A DNA stretch of 64,000 nt from Boswellia sacra (Eukaryota; Streptophyta; Magnoliopsida; Sapindales; Burseraceae): assembly GCA_013180625.2 (NCBI GenBank), contig SNVD02006916.1, positions 209,287 to 273,286 of the forward strand. Reading direction: 5' to 3'. This document shows, one piece after another, positions 48,682 to 59,240 of the stretch. Below the pieces are notes generated by a model, which had not been told where the DNA came from, made no database searches, and worked only from the letters and a program-made list of their open reading frames with translations. How positions within the stretch are numbered: position 1 is the stretch's first letter; each line of letters opens with the position of its first letter. Both the position numbers and the translations under genes were made by a program.

Positions 48682-50880
48682 TGTTGATGCATGATTTTTG
48701 TACTATCAGAAAGGGAGCTGGGCCTGGACTAGATTGTCATGTCAAGGTCCAGAAAACAAAGAAAATGGTTGGGAGAACTGGCGAGGTACCGACGAGAACC
48801 CTTCGATGCTCAAGTCAATTTCTGACACATTGGATTTCTTTCAGTGAGCTTTGTAGTGAGAGAAGCTCTTAAGAGGAAAAACTTAGAGATAGAGCGAGTT
48901 TAGAGAAATATGCATATCTTGAGTAAAAGTTAGGAGGGTTTATATAGACATTAGGAGGTGTCATTGTGGTATCCAAATGACAGGCCTAGATAATAAACTT
49001 TAGTAATAGGCTTACTATGCATGTATCATATTAATTAGGTCCCAATTTCATATGGCCATAACTATAGTTAACCCCAGGTCCAAGTTGAACAGTGGTCAGT
49101 CGACATGGGGGCGACTAAAATTATTTATGGGTGAAAATTCCATGTATCAATGGGAAGGCAACATGGGTTATGATAATACAATGTATGTAACTTGAACCCT
49201 AGGTAGGTGTCAAGGTTGCGCACTCTTTAAATAGGGGTTGTGCACGAGTATGCAATATGACTTGAACCTTTCGGCAGGCGCATGATGTGGTATGGAGCTT
49301 GTGAGCTTTCTCTGAGTGAAGGCTTTCACAAACAATAACAATGGGTGGTTGTTAGGAAAAAAAAAAAAAGATAATGCAATTCCCATTGATGAAAGTGCCT
49401 TGAGAATTAACATTTAACGTGCATGTGATGACAAAGTAAGAAGGAGTTTTTTTCAAAATAGGATGAAGATGTAGGGCTTTGAGGTCATGGCTGTGTGAAA
49501 GAGGTGGAATAATGACGAAGAAGTAATGGAGCACACATGAGTGAGGTGGTGTCCAAACCATGAAGAATTGGAAAAGTGGGAGAGAGAGGTGATAAGTAGA
49601 TGACGCAAATGGATTGGCATGGGGGCACTTAGTACTATTTGCTAAGTGCACTTAATAATTTATTCAAAACCTAAGCATGTTGGAAACTTGAAGCATATTA
49701 TGTTAAAACCAGGTAAAAACACGTAGAATATGGAAAAGAAGCAGAAGCAATAACGTTAGCATGCAGACACATGTTATCCAAATTGAAATATGCAAACAAA
49801 GCATGTAGCGTGCATATGTGTGGCGTTCCAAACATACATGAAACACTTGCAACCGATAGGAATTTATCAAAACACATTGGTTCATGTTGAAAATATGTTT
49901 ATTCAAATTAAATGCATATAGAATAGTAGTGTTTGATCATGCTGAAATGTACTAAAGATACAATCATGGAAATATGCAGACACATTGGCTATGCTAGTAT
50001 GTAAAATACATGAAAGATTGGTTGAGTCACATAGGTGAAAGCAAATTACACAGGCAAGAAAATGATGATTTATTTGCAATGATTTTAAAACATGCTATAA
50101 ACACTTAAAACCTCGTCGACGAAAGTTTGCACGACCCGGTGGTTATATTTAAAAAACACGAACACCGTAAACATGCTATACATATATAAGATAATATAAA
50201 TCATGTAGAAGGCTACTGTATTTGAATAGAAAACCATAAGGATGTGATCCATGGTCTATTTAACACAACATGTAAAGAGAACCTGCAAATGTGAAGGGCT
50301 GTGCATGATTGGAGTGGTAGAAGTAGTGCTCAGGTGCACTTGGTAGCATGATGAGTGGATGTAAGGGGAACTATCAAGCTACAACAGCTTGGATGAGCAC
50401 CGATAAGGGCCATTTGTGCACAATAGGTTGAGTGGTAGTGCGAGGCGTGGCCGAAGGCTGGGATAGGTGAGGTGCGATCATCTTCTGGATCAGGTTCGGG
50501 TGATCACAGCTCAGTCAAAAATGAGTGAGGACAGTGATGGGTGAAGCCTGGGGTGATCGCCATGTATGGGAGGAGATGTGAAACAATGGCTATAGCTATT
50601 AGAAGCATGAAACTGTATATTGGGTGATTGAGGCATGGTTGGCGAGCGGTGACTAGGGCAGGAGCTCGGTGAGCAGCGAGGGGTGAGTGCTGCATGGGCC
50701 AGCGGCAAGCACTTGGCTACTTAGTGGTGAGCGTGCAAAGCGCGAGCAGCATTTGCCTTGTTATGTTTTGGCAAGTGTGTACAATCACGTGTGCTTTATA
50801 GAAATTTCAAATTGCAGGGCATTTTTTCTTTAAAAAGAATATATAAAACTTTGTGAGCCCGATCCCAATCGAACATCCAA
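48682..50880 (-). repeat. Probable Gypsy 3' LTR region
   Basis: The minus strand ends ...CATGCATCAACA at 48682 and has a TATATAAACC box near 48946-48937, then the stretch GACTTGAGCATCGAAGGGTT and CCTCGCC typical of the transcribed R/U5 part of plant Gypsy LTRs. The outer (right) LTR boundary is not resolved, so the end coordinate is a guess. No genes were recognised inside; short frames at 49.2-49.9 and 50.5-50.7 kb lack any domain. Confidence 0.45.
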
Positions 50881-51550
50881 TTGTTTTGATTTGAATTATC
50901 CAAAGGATGCCTTACATATATTAATATTATATAAAAAAGATAGCTAAGCCGTGGCTAAACCTTGGAAATCTTAATGCCTTAATGCCTTTCAAATCCCCCT
51001 AGGATAGGACACTCCTTCTAGGCATTCTTTTGATGCTCAAGACTTAGAGACTAGTATCAAATTCTAGGCATATTCCTGTTACTATACCTTACTTGTTCTT
51101 GTGCTATCAACAAGAATGAGCCATTTCTTTGGTGGGCTAAGCCAGAAAGAGAGAAAGAGAATATTAAAAGGCTACGCACCTTAGTCCAAAAGGAGATTGG
51201 GATAAGTTCTAGGAGCTTTACAGAAAATTTTCGAAGTACCAGACTTCAAAGACTTTTTTTTTTTTGCTTTTTTTAATTGAAGGTGTTGATTTGCAAAAAC
51301 TTTAGAACTTGTGAGTCCGTATTCTCTACGGGTGAAACTAAAAACTTATAAAGTAGCTATATTTGTTGTAAGGGCTTGCTCACGATTTTTTGAAACATGA
51401 AAAATTACAAGAGTTAAATAAGGTCTGAACAAAAAATTTTGGAAGTATTGGGACTAAAGAAACTTCAATATAAGGCCTTAACATGTGAAACAGAGACTTA
51501 GCCAGCCTACGGGCCTTGACACATAAAACCGAGGCTTTGGTAGCCTTTAA

Positions 51551-52289
51551 AGGCACGTTTGGGAGGAGGGATTGGATTGGACTGGACTGGATTGAGATTG
51601 AGATTGGGATTAGGATTGGACTGGATTGGACTATATAATATTGTCTTATGTTTGGTATCATATGGGATTGGACTAAATAATATTGTCTAATGTTTGGTGT
51701 AATATGGGACTGAACTATTAACATAGATAATAATTTTTAAGAAAATAATTTTAAAAAATAAACTAACTTAATTTTATTAAAATTGAACTTGAATAAAAAC
51801 TAAATATTAAATATTTGTTGATATTTCTATATAAATAATAATAAAATTATATTTTATATTAAAATTAATTTTTATATAAATATAATAATTTATTAATAAT
51901 TAGTATTTAAATATTATTAGATGATATTTATTTTTTTATTAATTTAATAGTTATTTTTATATTAATATCATACTATTATTTCTTTATATTTTAGTAAACA
52001 ATCAAAATTGATTTTATTAAATATTTAAATATAATTAAAAATTATTGTTATATTATATTTATTATTTTATTTAGTTTTAATTTTAATTAAAAAATAAAAA
52101 AATTTGTCCCAATTTGGGACTATTAGTCCCACCTTATAAGGTGGGACTAATAGTTCCACTAATTTAGTCTTGGTTTGGAAGGAGGTGGGACTGACTTTGA
52201 CTATCAGTCCAGTCCCACCTTTATACCAAACATAGGATTGGACTACACTTAGTCCCATCCCATGCTAAGCCCGTCTTTCAAACGGGCCC
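51551..52289. mobile_element. Harbinger/Tourist-type MITE, 739 bp
   Basis: Termini AGGCACGTTTGGG and (minus) GGGCCCGTTTGAAAG form an imperfect inverted repeat. Both sides carry TAA (51548-51550 and 52290-52292), the target preference of PIF/Harbinger. The subterminal parts are rich in GGATTGGACT and its inverse AGTCCCACC. The core (51730-52100) is almost pure A/T with no transposase. Confidence 0.75.
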
Positions 52290-52529
52290 TAAAGAGCGAA
52301 AACGAACACTTGGGTAGGCTTTTTCTTTACAGAAAATCTTTGCATGTATGGGGATACGAAACAAAAACCTAGGCAACCTCTGCATGGTGAAAACAGAGAC
52401 CTGGATAGCTTTCTCACCCACTCTAAGTATTAAAGTAAAACATTTTTGCTTTAAATTTTTTAGTGTGCAAACATCTTACATTCGGTTATCCAACACTTTG
52501 AATTTTTTTTTTTGAAACACACGAACTTA

Positions 52530-53565
52530 AGAGCTTGGGTGCCTAGCCGCCTATAGATTAGATATTGGACATTTGGGCACCGGATGTTCAAGAGCTAGAC
52601 ACGTGAGTGCTAATGTGTTGGACAACCACCCAAGGTTGGATACATGCACGATAGACATCTACCTAGACATTGGACAGCTGGGCTAGATGCATGGCATCAG
52701 GGCGTTGGACGTCTAATCGCATGGGCACTAGACACCAAACGGACACTAGAAAGGGAGCGCCTAGGTAACCACACAAGGGTTAAATGGTAAGTAGGCACTA
52801 GAAGGAGCGTGCATAGATAACCGCACGTGGGCTAGATGCTAGGCTAGCGCTAGAAAGAAAGCCCCTAGATGTTGGATGCTTGGGCATTGAAGGGTTGGAC
52901 ATCTAATTGCATGGGGGTCAAACGCCAAACAGGTGCTAGGAGGAGAATGCATAGGTGTTAAATGACTGGGCGTTGAAGGGTGTATGTCTGATTGTATAGG
53001 CGTTAGATGCCTAGCATTCTAGTGGTCGGACATCAAGGTTTTGGATACACAGGCATCAAAGGGTGGACATTTAACCATATAAGAGTCAAATGTTTGGTAA
53101 CGCGAGAGTCAAGCACTAAGTTGTTGGACGCATAGGCATAAAAAGGTAGACACCTAACCATATAAGGGTTAGACATCTGGTGGTTTGAGGATTAGACGCC
53201 AAAGTGTTGGACACATGGGTGTTAAAGGTGGACATCTAACCATAAGGGAGTTAGACGTCTGCCGACCCAAAGGTTGGGCACCAAGGTGTTGGACGCATGG
53301 GCATCAAAGGGTGGACACCTAACGACATAGAGGCTAGACATCTGATGATTTAAAGGTCAGATGTCGAAGTGTTAGACGCATAGGTGTCAAAGGTGGATGC
53401 TAACCATATAAGAGTTAAACATCTGGCGACCCGAGGGTTGGGCACCAAATGTTAGATGCATGAGCGTCAAAGGGTAGACACTTAACCACATGGGGGTTAG
53501 ACATTTGGTAGTCTGAAGGTTGGACACCAAGGTGTTGGGTGACTGGGCATCTTAGGGTTACTTTT
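52530..53565. repeat. Degenerate tandem array, unit about 82 bp
   Basis: From about 53055 to 53560 at least six consecutive units of 81-84 bp follow the pattern GGACACCTAACCATATAAGG, GTTAGACATCTGG, then GGTTGGGCACCAAGGTGTTG, then GACGCATGGGCATCAAAGG. Leftwards to about 52530 the units become irregular and shorter (GTTGGAC, CATGGGCG, TAGACATC blocks). The array lies between the Gypsy gag end and its 3' part. It is not coding in any continuous frame. Confidence 0.85.
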
Positions 53566-53829
53566 TAATAGGGGTTAGCTCCATTTTCTGTGATATAATA
53601 TGGATAATGCAAATACATGATATGAACACACAAGGATTAAATGAATAAAACTCTTTATTCAAATTTTTTTACTGAATACATAGTTTCTTCCTTGAGAGTT
53701 ATTACATTGGTTAAGGCTTCCATGAATCTTATAGTGGTTAAGCATATGGTGTTATTCCATTTCCATTAGTTTTATTCCTTTATCACCCTTGGTTAATGGT
53801 CTATGCGGGTGATAGAGGTACTCTTGGAC

Positions 53830-54280
53830 TTGCCCATCTTAGATGAGGCTTTCAATCTGTTTCTTGAGTTCAAAGTAATCAGACGTGTTATAACCTTTAG
53901 CTTGGTGAAACATACAATACTTATTCTTACCTCTAGTCCTTGGGTTGGATCGTAATGGGCCTAGTTCCATTATCTTTGATTTCCTCAAAAATTTATGCTT
54001 TAGTAGTATTAAGGAGAGTTAAGGTATGATCTACCTCCTACTGATGGTCATGATGCTCTAGGAAAAGTTGAGAGGATGACCACCTACCTTTATCCTGATG
54101 TTCTCTTATTTGATTTCCCAATGGATAATTGTCCATGTGATGAAGGAAAGGTATAGTTGGAGTTTTGCCCACAATAGCTTATCTGGTAGATCTCTTTAAC
54201 ATCAGCATGGTTGGACATCTTGATTAATGCCTCTTGGTAAGAGCGTGGAAGATTAAAGTAGAATTCCCATGCCAAGGGGA
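53830..54280 (-). pseudogene. Gypsy gag, C-terminal part
   Basis: The minus frame continues from the insertion site (PLAWEFYFNLPRSYQEAL, then MSNHADVKEIYQ). Towards 53.85 kb it contains CMFHQAKGYNTSDYFELKKQ, resembling the C-x2-H-x4-H/N-T-x2-C/Y segment at the end of plant Gypsy gag proteins. Residue losses at the finger (Asn and Tyr in place of expected His and Cys) suggest decay. Confidence 0.75.
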
Positions 54281-54570
54281 CACTATAAGAAAAATGACCA
54301 TATTTGATGGTCTTTGACTGTCAAATATGTATATATTTGGCGGTCTTAAAAGCGTCACCAATGGCACCGCCAAATATAGTCAATTTGACTATATTTGATG
54401 GTCGATCAAAGTGACAAATATGCATCTGACTATATTTGACGGTTTTTGACCACCAAGTATGATAGGCTTAAAAATTAAAAAAAAATACTTGGCGGGTTTT
54501 GACCGTCAAGTATAATTGTTTCAAAAATTAAAAAAATATATACTTGGTAGTTTTTAACCGCCAAGTATTT
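54281..54570. repeat. GGCGGT hairpin array, subterminal region of CACTA element 2
   Basis: Units such as TATTTGGCGGTCTTAAAAG and CACCAATGGCACCGCCAAAT match the array at 37.72-38.11 kb in inverse orientation, including the identical GGTGCCATTGGTGACG stretch. Confidence 0.85.
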
Positions 54571-55450
54571 AAAAAAAATTTATATATATATAACCTATAT
54601 CATGACTACTAATTATAACACAAGAAAGTATGACCAGTCGTTTTTTGAGTCAGCCAAAAGGACATGATAGCCATGCCCAGAAGTCTTATTAAATGAACTA
54701 GGACCATCTGATAAATTCACCTACACAGATAAAATCCACACTATTCAGTACACAATGATTACAAATACGAAGAACATGAGAAAATTTGTAAGAATCTCTC
54801 AATCTAAGGTACTATAGCAAGCAGAAACATATCAGCAGAAATGCATTATAATCGACTTTAATTACTCAAATAATGTTTTTAAATATGAATGCAGTAATAT
54901 CTTCATCATGAGTCTCAAAAGTCGAGATCGGATATTGTGCAACACAACCCAACGATTGCAAGATTGTTGGAATGTTTTGCCCACTTAATAGAAATTCTGA
55001 CTAAGTTACTATTATTAAATAATCTGACTAATCTGACCATTAGAAATTCTGACTAAGTTACTATTATTCAAAAAGAAAACAAAATTTGCTCCTTTGAAAA
55101 TAAGTATCTAAACATGCACGTTACATGACTCATCATTGCGACTGGTATAAATAATCAAACAATGGCGTTGATTTCTCTTATATAGGGTTAATAGTCTATA
55201 CAATCTTCAAATATAATTAGCAACTTACACTCATGGCATAATGCCTTTTAAAAAAAAAACCCAAAAGTCGCCTGATCCTTTTAAGAGGTAGAGCTCCTTA
55301 TGTCTATAAAGTTTGAAATTTGGACTATATCAATATTAAACAAACAAATCACTTGCTTGACCCAGTCACGAGAGGTTTTGAAGTGATCACCTCAACAAAA
55401 TCTATGCCAGGTTGTGGCACAGCTAGTTTTGGCGAGTTTTTCCAATGTGA
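54571..55450. other. Element 2 spacer
   Basis: AT-rich; it may hold further degraded pieces of the captured channel gene or its 3' flank, but none is recognised. Confidence 0.4.
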
Positions 55451-56848
55451 TTATTTCAGTAAGCATAAAGGAAGTGGTAATGTAGTTTTAGAGGAAATAC
55501 CAATCATGTTTTCATTGTGATAAGGAAATTCTGACAACTGAGTAGCCTTTGAATCTTCGAGTAGCTTGGTCAACTTCTTGTTTCCACACCTCCGACCTTC
55601 ATCAAGAGGGGTGTTCCCCCATCTGCAGAGTTTACATATTCAAACAATAATGTATTGGTTAAAAAAAATACAATGAACTAACTAAATGTGCAGGAGTTTC
55701 TCCTTCTCAGTTGTCCAAAACACACAAGCTACAAAAAGTGAAGCTCTCGCCCCCTCTGATTTTATCTTAAGAGATATATTATAGCACCAAGATGCCATGT
55801 CAAATTATATCTATAATAGAAATCCAAAAGAAGTGAAAAAGTGGGATACATAAGGGTGGAAAATTAAATTGTTGAATTTAGGTGGTTAATAATAAAAAAT
55901 TTTTATGCCTACACAAATAAGAGAGCCAGTGTTAGTCGAACAGATAAGACCAGGTTTCAGATGCCAGGTTTTTTAGACAAAATTTTAGCATCCATGTTAG
56001 AAATCAATGTTTTAATGAAAGCAGAAAATGCCAAGAATTTCATAGAGTAATAGTACAAGGAAAATAATGCTCCATCTTATCAAGTTCGTATTCCAACTTT
56101 TGTATCTTTAGTGTTGTGGTTTTAATTTACAATTGCTATGTGGACGATAAATTATATATAAAATGGTAAATGATTTGGCATCTATAAATCAAGGTCATCA
56201 CACTTTGAGGTATTAAAGTTAGGATAAAATCTTAGGAAATATAGCACTTTTCTAATTCATGCATTTCTAGTTAGGCACCAAACGGACTGAACCAACGGCA
56301 GATCACATAGTCTCAGGAATCACCTCATTAACATGATTATACCCATATCAAGCGAGAAAGATGAATGTTTCTACATTACCTGTCCTTTGTAAAAACATTG
56401 GCCCTAGCCTCTACCAGCAGCTTTACCATAAAAAATAATCCCTCAGAGGCAGCCACATGAAGTGGGGTTCGGTGGTCATAATCTTTGGAATTTGGATCAA
56501 TACCAAGGGACAAAACTCTTTTAAGGAAGTTTGAATCCCCCCTAGAGACAGCCGTGCAAAGAAAACTACCAATATCATTTATATTCAAGGAGGCTCCTTC
56601 TTTAACAAGTAACGAAGCAACTCGGTCATGTCCATTCTTTATGGCTTCTAGTAAGGGTGTGTTCCCAAATTTATTTATGAAAAATGAATAAACAACACTT
56701 GTTACTATGGCATAACGTATTAAACTAAGCATAGACACAAGTTGCATGAAAATTATTACATAACACAATCACCTTTGATGTTAATGTCTACTCTTTCTTG
56801 AATAACGAAAAGAGTAATATCTTCATATCCTTTTGATGCTGCAAGATG
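55451..56848 (-). pseudogene. SKOR/GORK-like potassium channel ankyrin-domain fragment
   Basis: Three minus-strand exons. Exon a, 56848-56773, lies between CAACAG and a GTGATT donor (HLAASKGYEDITLFVIQERV). Exon b, 56674-56380, holds ankyrin repeats (KFGNTPLLEAIKNGHDRVAS, then DPNSKDYDHRTPLHVAASEG) and ends at GTAATG. Exon c, from 55622 after TCTGCAG, continues in phase with WGNTPLDEGRRCGNKKLTKL and LLEDSKATQLSEF to a stop at 55451. The sequence follows the ankyrin region of plant outward-rectifying Shaker K+ channels. The voltage-sensor, pore and cNMP-binding parts and the terminal KHA domain are missing. The acceptor before exon b reads CATAA where AG is required (AA at 56676-56675), so normal splicing is broken. 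Exon phases are otherwise kept, implying capture from genomic DNA. Confidence 0.82.
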
Positions 56849-57783
56849 CTGTTGAAAAAAACATATATATAATAATATAGAGGTCCATTTCAGACTTAAA
56901 AGGTTAGTTCACTGTCCAACAATAGTGGCATCACTAAATCACAAGTTTCAAAATGTAAAACCCACAACATAACAGTAACCAGTGATGCTTAAATCTACAG
57001 AATGGTAATACATGTTCACTAAAAACCACACTCAATTCCCTCTCTTACTCTCTCTTATGCGTACAAGATTAGCAATAAAGCTCTAAACTAACAGATCCAT
57101 TAATGTATTTTAGAAGGCAAACTTCATTCTTCTAAAAACTGCAATAGATTCTAGAATAATAATATGAAGCCTGATCTTTTATGCTTTGTGGTTAAATGTA
57201 GTCATAAATGCTGAACACTCTAAAAGTGGCGCCTTTGTAAACCTTTACCATAATTCTAACCATTCAAAGAAAGAAACCACGGGTTTCATATGTTAACATG
57301 ACACATCCACATATTTGTGGGAAAGTCCTTGAATTTTGGGATTTGGTTACAATTCTTTAGACATAGTAAAACTACAAAAACTGTAATTGATTATTTGTAC
57401 TAGCCACAATTAAGAGAGACAAAACTGAAAAAGGAACAAGTACCAATCTAGAAGACATCACATCAAATAAACAAACCATGATATGAACACCTCTTGAGAC
57501 AAATTAAAAGGGCAAGCTTTAACTCGAAAAATTCAAAGTTTATTAACTCGTTTTCTTCACAATTACAGCTGATGCATAAAAAATTCAAGACAACTAACAA
57601 AGCAACCATAAATAAGTTTCATAACGAATAAACCCAGTTAGTAGTATTTCAATTTGCAAACAAAAGTATGAATTTTTAAGATAAAAATCCAACTAAAAAA
57701 GGAATTTTTAATGCTGCATAAAAGAGCAAAAACGTAAAAAATTTATCTTACATTGCCATCTCAATTTCCATCGTTTAGCTTAC
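56849..57783. other. Element 2 spacer between captured exons
   Basis: Intron-like AT-rich DNA. No ankyrin or channel exon is recognised between exon a of the SKOR-like fragment and the transit-peptide-like exon. Confidence 0.45.
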
Positions 57784-57915
57784 CTTGTTTTTCTTAGAAG
57801 AAGACTTGATTGCTAGGTCGCAGTTTCCACGACGCGAGGAGGCGAGAATGGAGCGGGACGAAGGATGACAGAGTGGAACCAAATTGATTGGTTTAAGGTG
57901 GCCTGAAAGAGCCAT
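57784..57915 (-). pseudogene. Captured first exon with plastid-transit-like N-terminus
   Basis: The minus-strand ATG at 57915 opens a 44-codon exon ending at a consensus donor (AACAAG then GTAAGC at 57783). The peptide is Ser- and Arg-rich without acidic residues except one Asp (starts MALSGHLKPINLVPLCH, then SSRSILASSRRGNCD), typical of a chloroplast targeting sequence. An overlapping frame from 57998 begins MESALSTTRTSS, so the true start is not certain. It is unrelated to the SKOR fragment downstream; together they would form a chimeric transcript. The parent gene is not identified. Confidence 0.5.
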
Positions 57916-58807
57916 TGATTACAGCCAGGAACTAAACACTGAGCAGCGATATAGCTGCTCGTCCTCGTTGTCGATAAAGCCGACTCCATAGCTCCCACTG
58001 GAATTCACTTCCAGACTCGGTGGGTTTAGGCATGGTTTTGTATTACGATAATTTATGTTGTCTCAAAACGTTGTCGTTTGCTCCAATCTAAACCCGAAAT
58101 GGCCTTCCTTTTCTTACATTTAAAAAATGTTGTATACTTATTGTAGATAATAACTGCGTGATGCTAGAGTCAGTGCCTTGCGAGGCTGCTACTGTCGACG
58201 TGAGGCGGGGCTGCTGGAGTCGGCGAGTCACATAAGTTAAGTAAGAGCCAAAAAAAATCTGAAAGATAAGAGAAAGATATTGGACAATGGTGCAAGCAGC
58301 CGAAATAGAGCAAGAAGAAGACGGACTAGACACGAGAGGCGGCAATGCTGGACGAGAACTTGACGAGTGGCTACGATGGAATGAAGTGGAGGAGGATGAA
58401 GCTTGGAGGATGACGGCGCTCCAAAAGTTAAAGGATTAGGTTTGCCGTTTTGGGAGATTAAGGTTGATTGTAATAATTTTTTTCATTATATTCTTTATTA
58501 AATTTTAGGAAAATCCCCATCTACTAAAATTTATCAAAATTATCTCTGAAAACTACATAAAAGTCCAAATATTTTATAATCTTTCACATATTTTATAATA
58601 GGGAAAATATTTTTTACTATATAAACTTGGGTATATACTTGCACAATCTAAAAATGTGATAAATATATAGTAAAGTTAAAATAATAAGTGACAAGTATGA
58701 AAGAAAGTTGAGTTTGACTTTGATACTAATGTTATATTTTTCACTTTTTAAAAAACCGTCAAATAAAAAAATTCAAAGTGATAAATATGTTAAAATTTCT
58801 TGTAGTG
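57916..58807. other. Element 2 right part
   Basis: 58080-58440 is relatively GC-rich and may be promoter or a further captured piece (minus frame 58345-58088, Ser-rich, unassigned). 58470-58807 is the AT-rich subterminal end leading to the TTTCTTGTAGTG terminus. Confidence 0.4.
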
Positions 58808-58810
58808 GGA

Positions 58811-59240
58811 GGTCACCTCTGACTCTTTGGATCAGTCCTTGCAAGGCATATCCATTATTGAAATGGTCTACTTGGGCAACCTTGCTCTGGTACCCATCTA
58901 TAAACGCGTGGAGTGATTCGTTACGGCCTTGCTTAATTGAGAAGAGGCTCTGAGCTGGTCAACTCCTCTTTTTTAGGTTGCTAAAATAAGTGATGAAAAT
59001 AAACAATGTTAATCTCCTGTACCATTGTTTAGTTGAACCTTTTAGGGTGAGAGCGAAGGTTCCATGCATGATAGCCTTTATGATGTACTCTATCTTCATG
59101 TGAGCCATAAATGAATTTATGTGTTCTCGAGGATCAGTCATTCCTTGGTAGAGCTCAATCTATGGCACCCAAAAACCATGTGGATACCTTTCCTTTAGGA
59201 TTTTTTCTTAGAAGGGAGACTCCCATTGAGGAAGACCAAC
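58811..59240 (-). pseudogene. Gypsy gag, central part
   Basis: The minus frame has GMTDPREHINSFMAHMKIEY, then IIKAIMHGTFALTLKGSTKQWYRRL, the standard Ty3/Gypsy gag core (TDP-E-H--F--HM ... A-MC-xF-LTLKG-A--W). It is followed, after a frame change near 58970, by HAFIDGYQSKVAQVDHFNN and YALQGLIQRVRGD up to the insertion site of CACTA element 2. Confidence 0.8.

Larger units (their letters stand above)
54281..58807 (-). mobile_element. Non-autonomous CACTA element 2 carrying host gene fragments (Pack-CACTA-like)
   Basis: Left terminus CACTATAAGAAAAATGACC (54281), right terminus TTTCTTGTAGTG (to 58807), 3-bp target duplication GGA (54278-54280, 58808-58810). Removing the element and one GGA restores an uninterrupted Gypsy gag frame (GLIQRVRGD then LPLAWEF), which proves the boundaries independently. 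The left end is like the right end of element 1 (GGYGGT hairpins). The right end, read inward, is like the left end of element 1 (TATTTRTCACTTTG, then TATTTGAC). It carries minus-strand SKOR-like ankyrin exons and a transit-peptide-like first exon, and no transposase. Confidence 0.88.

Noticed and set aside
50504..50708. Overlapping minus frames of 63-65 codons in GC-richer DNA
   Set aside because: Two overlapping low-complexity frames in the Gypsy LTR-like region without any motif.
52530..53565. CRISPR-like array
   Set aside because: Units of about 82 bp are degenerate throughout with no constant repeat and variable spacer; this is plant DNA and a plain tandem repeat.
38114..54281. The CACTA ends at 38114 and 54281 as two ends of one 16-kb element
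   Set aside because: They point away from each other. Each has its own partner end with a matching 3-bp duplication (31354 with AAA, 58807 with GGA).
58088..58345. 85-codon Ser-rich minus frame in CACTA element 2
   Set aside because: No recognisable domain or splice borders; kept only as possible captured DNA, not as a gene.
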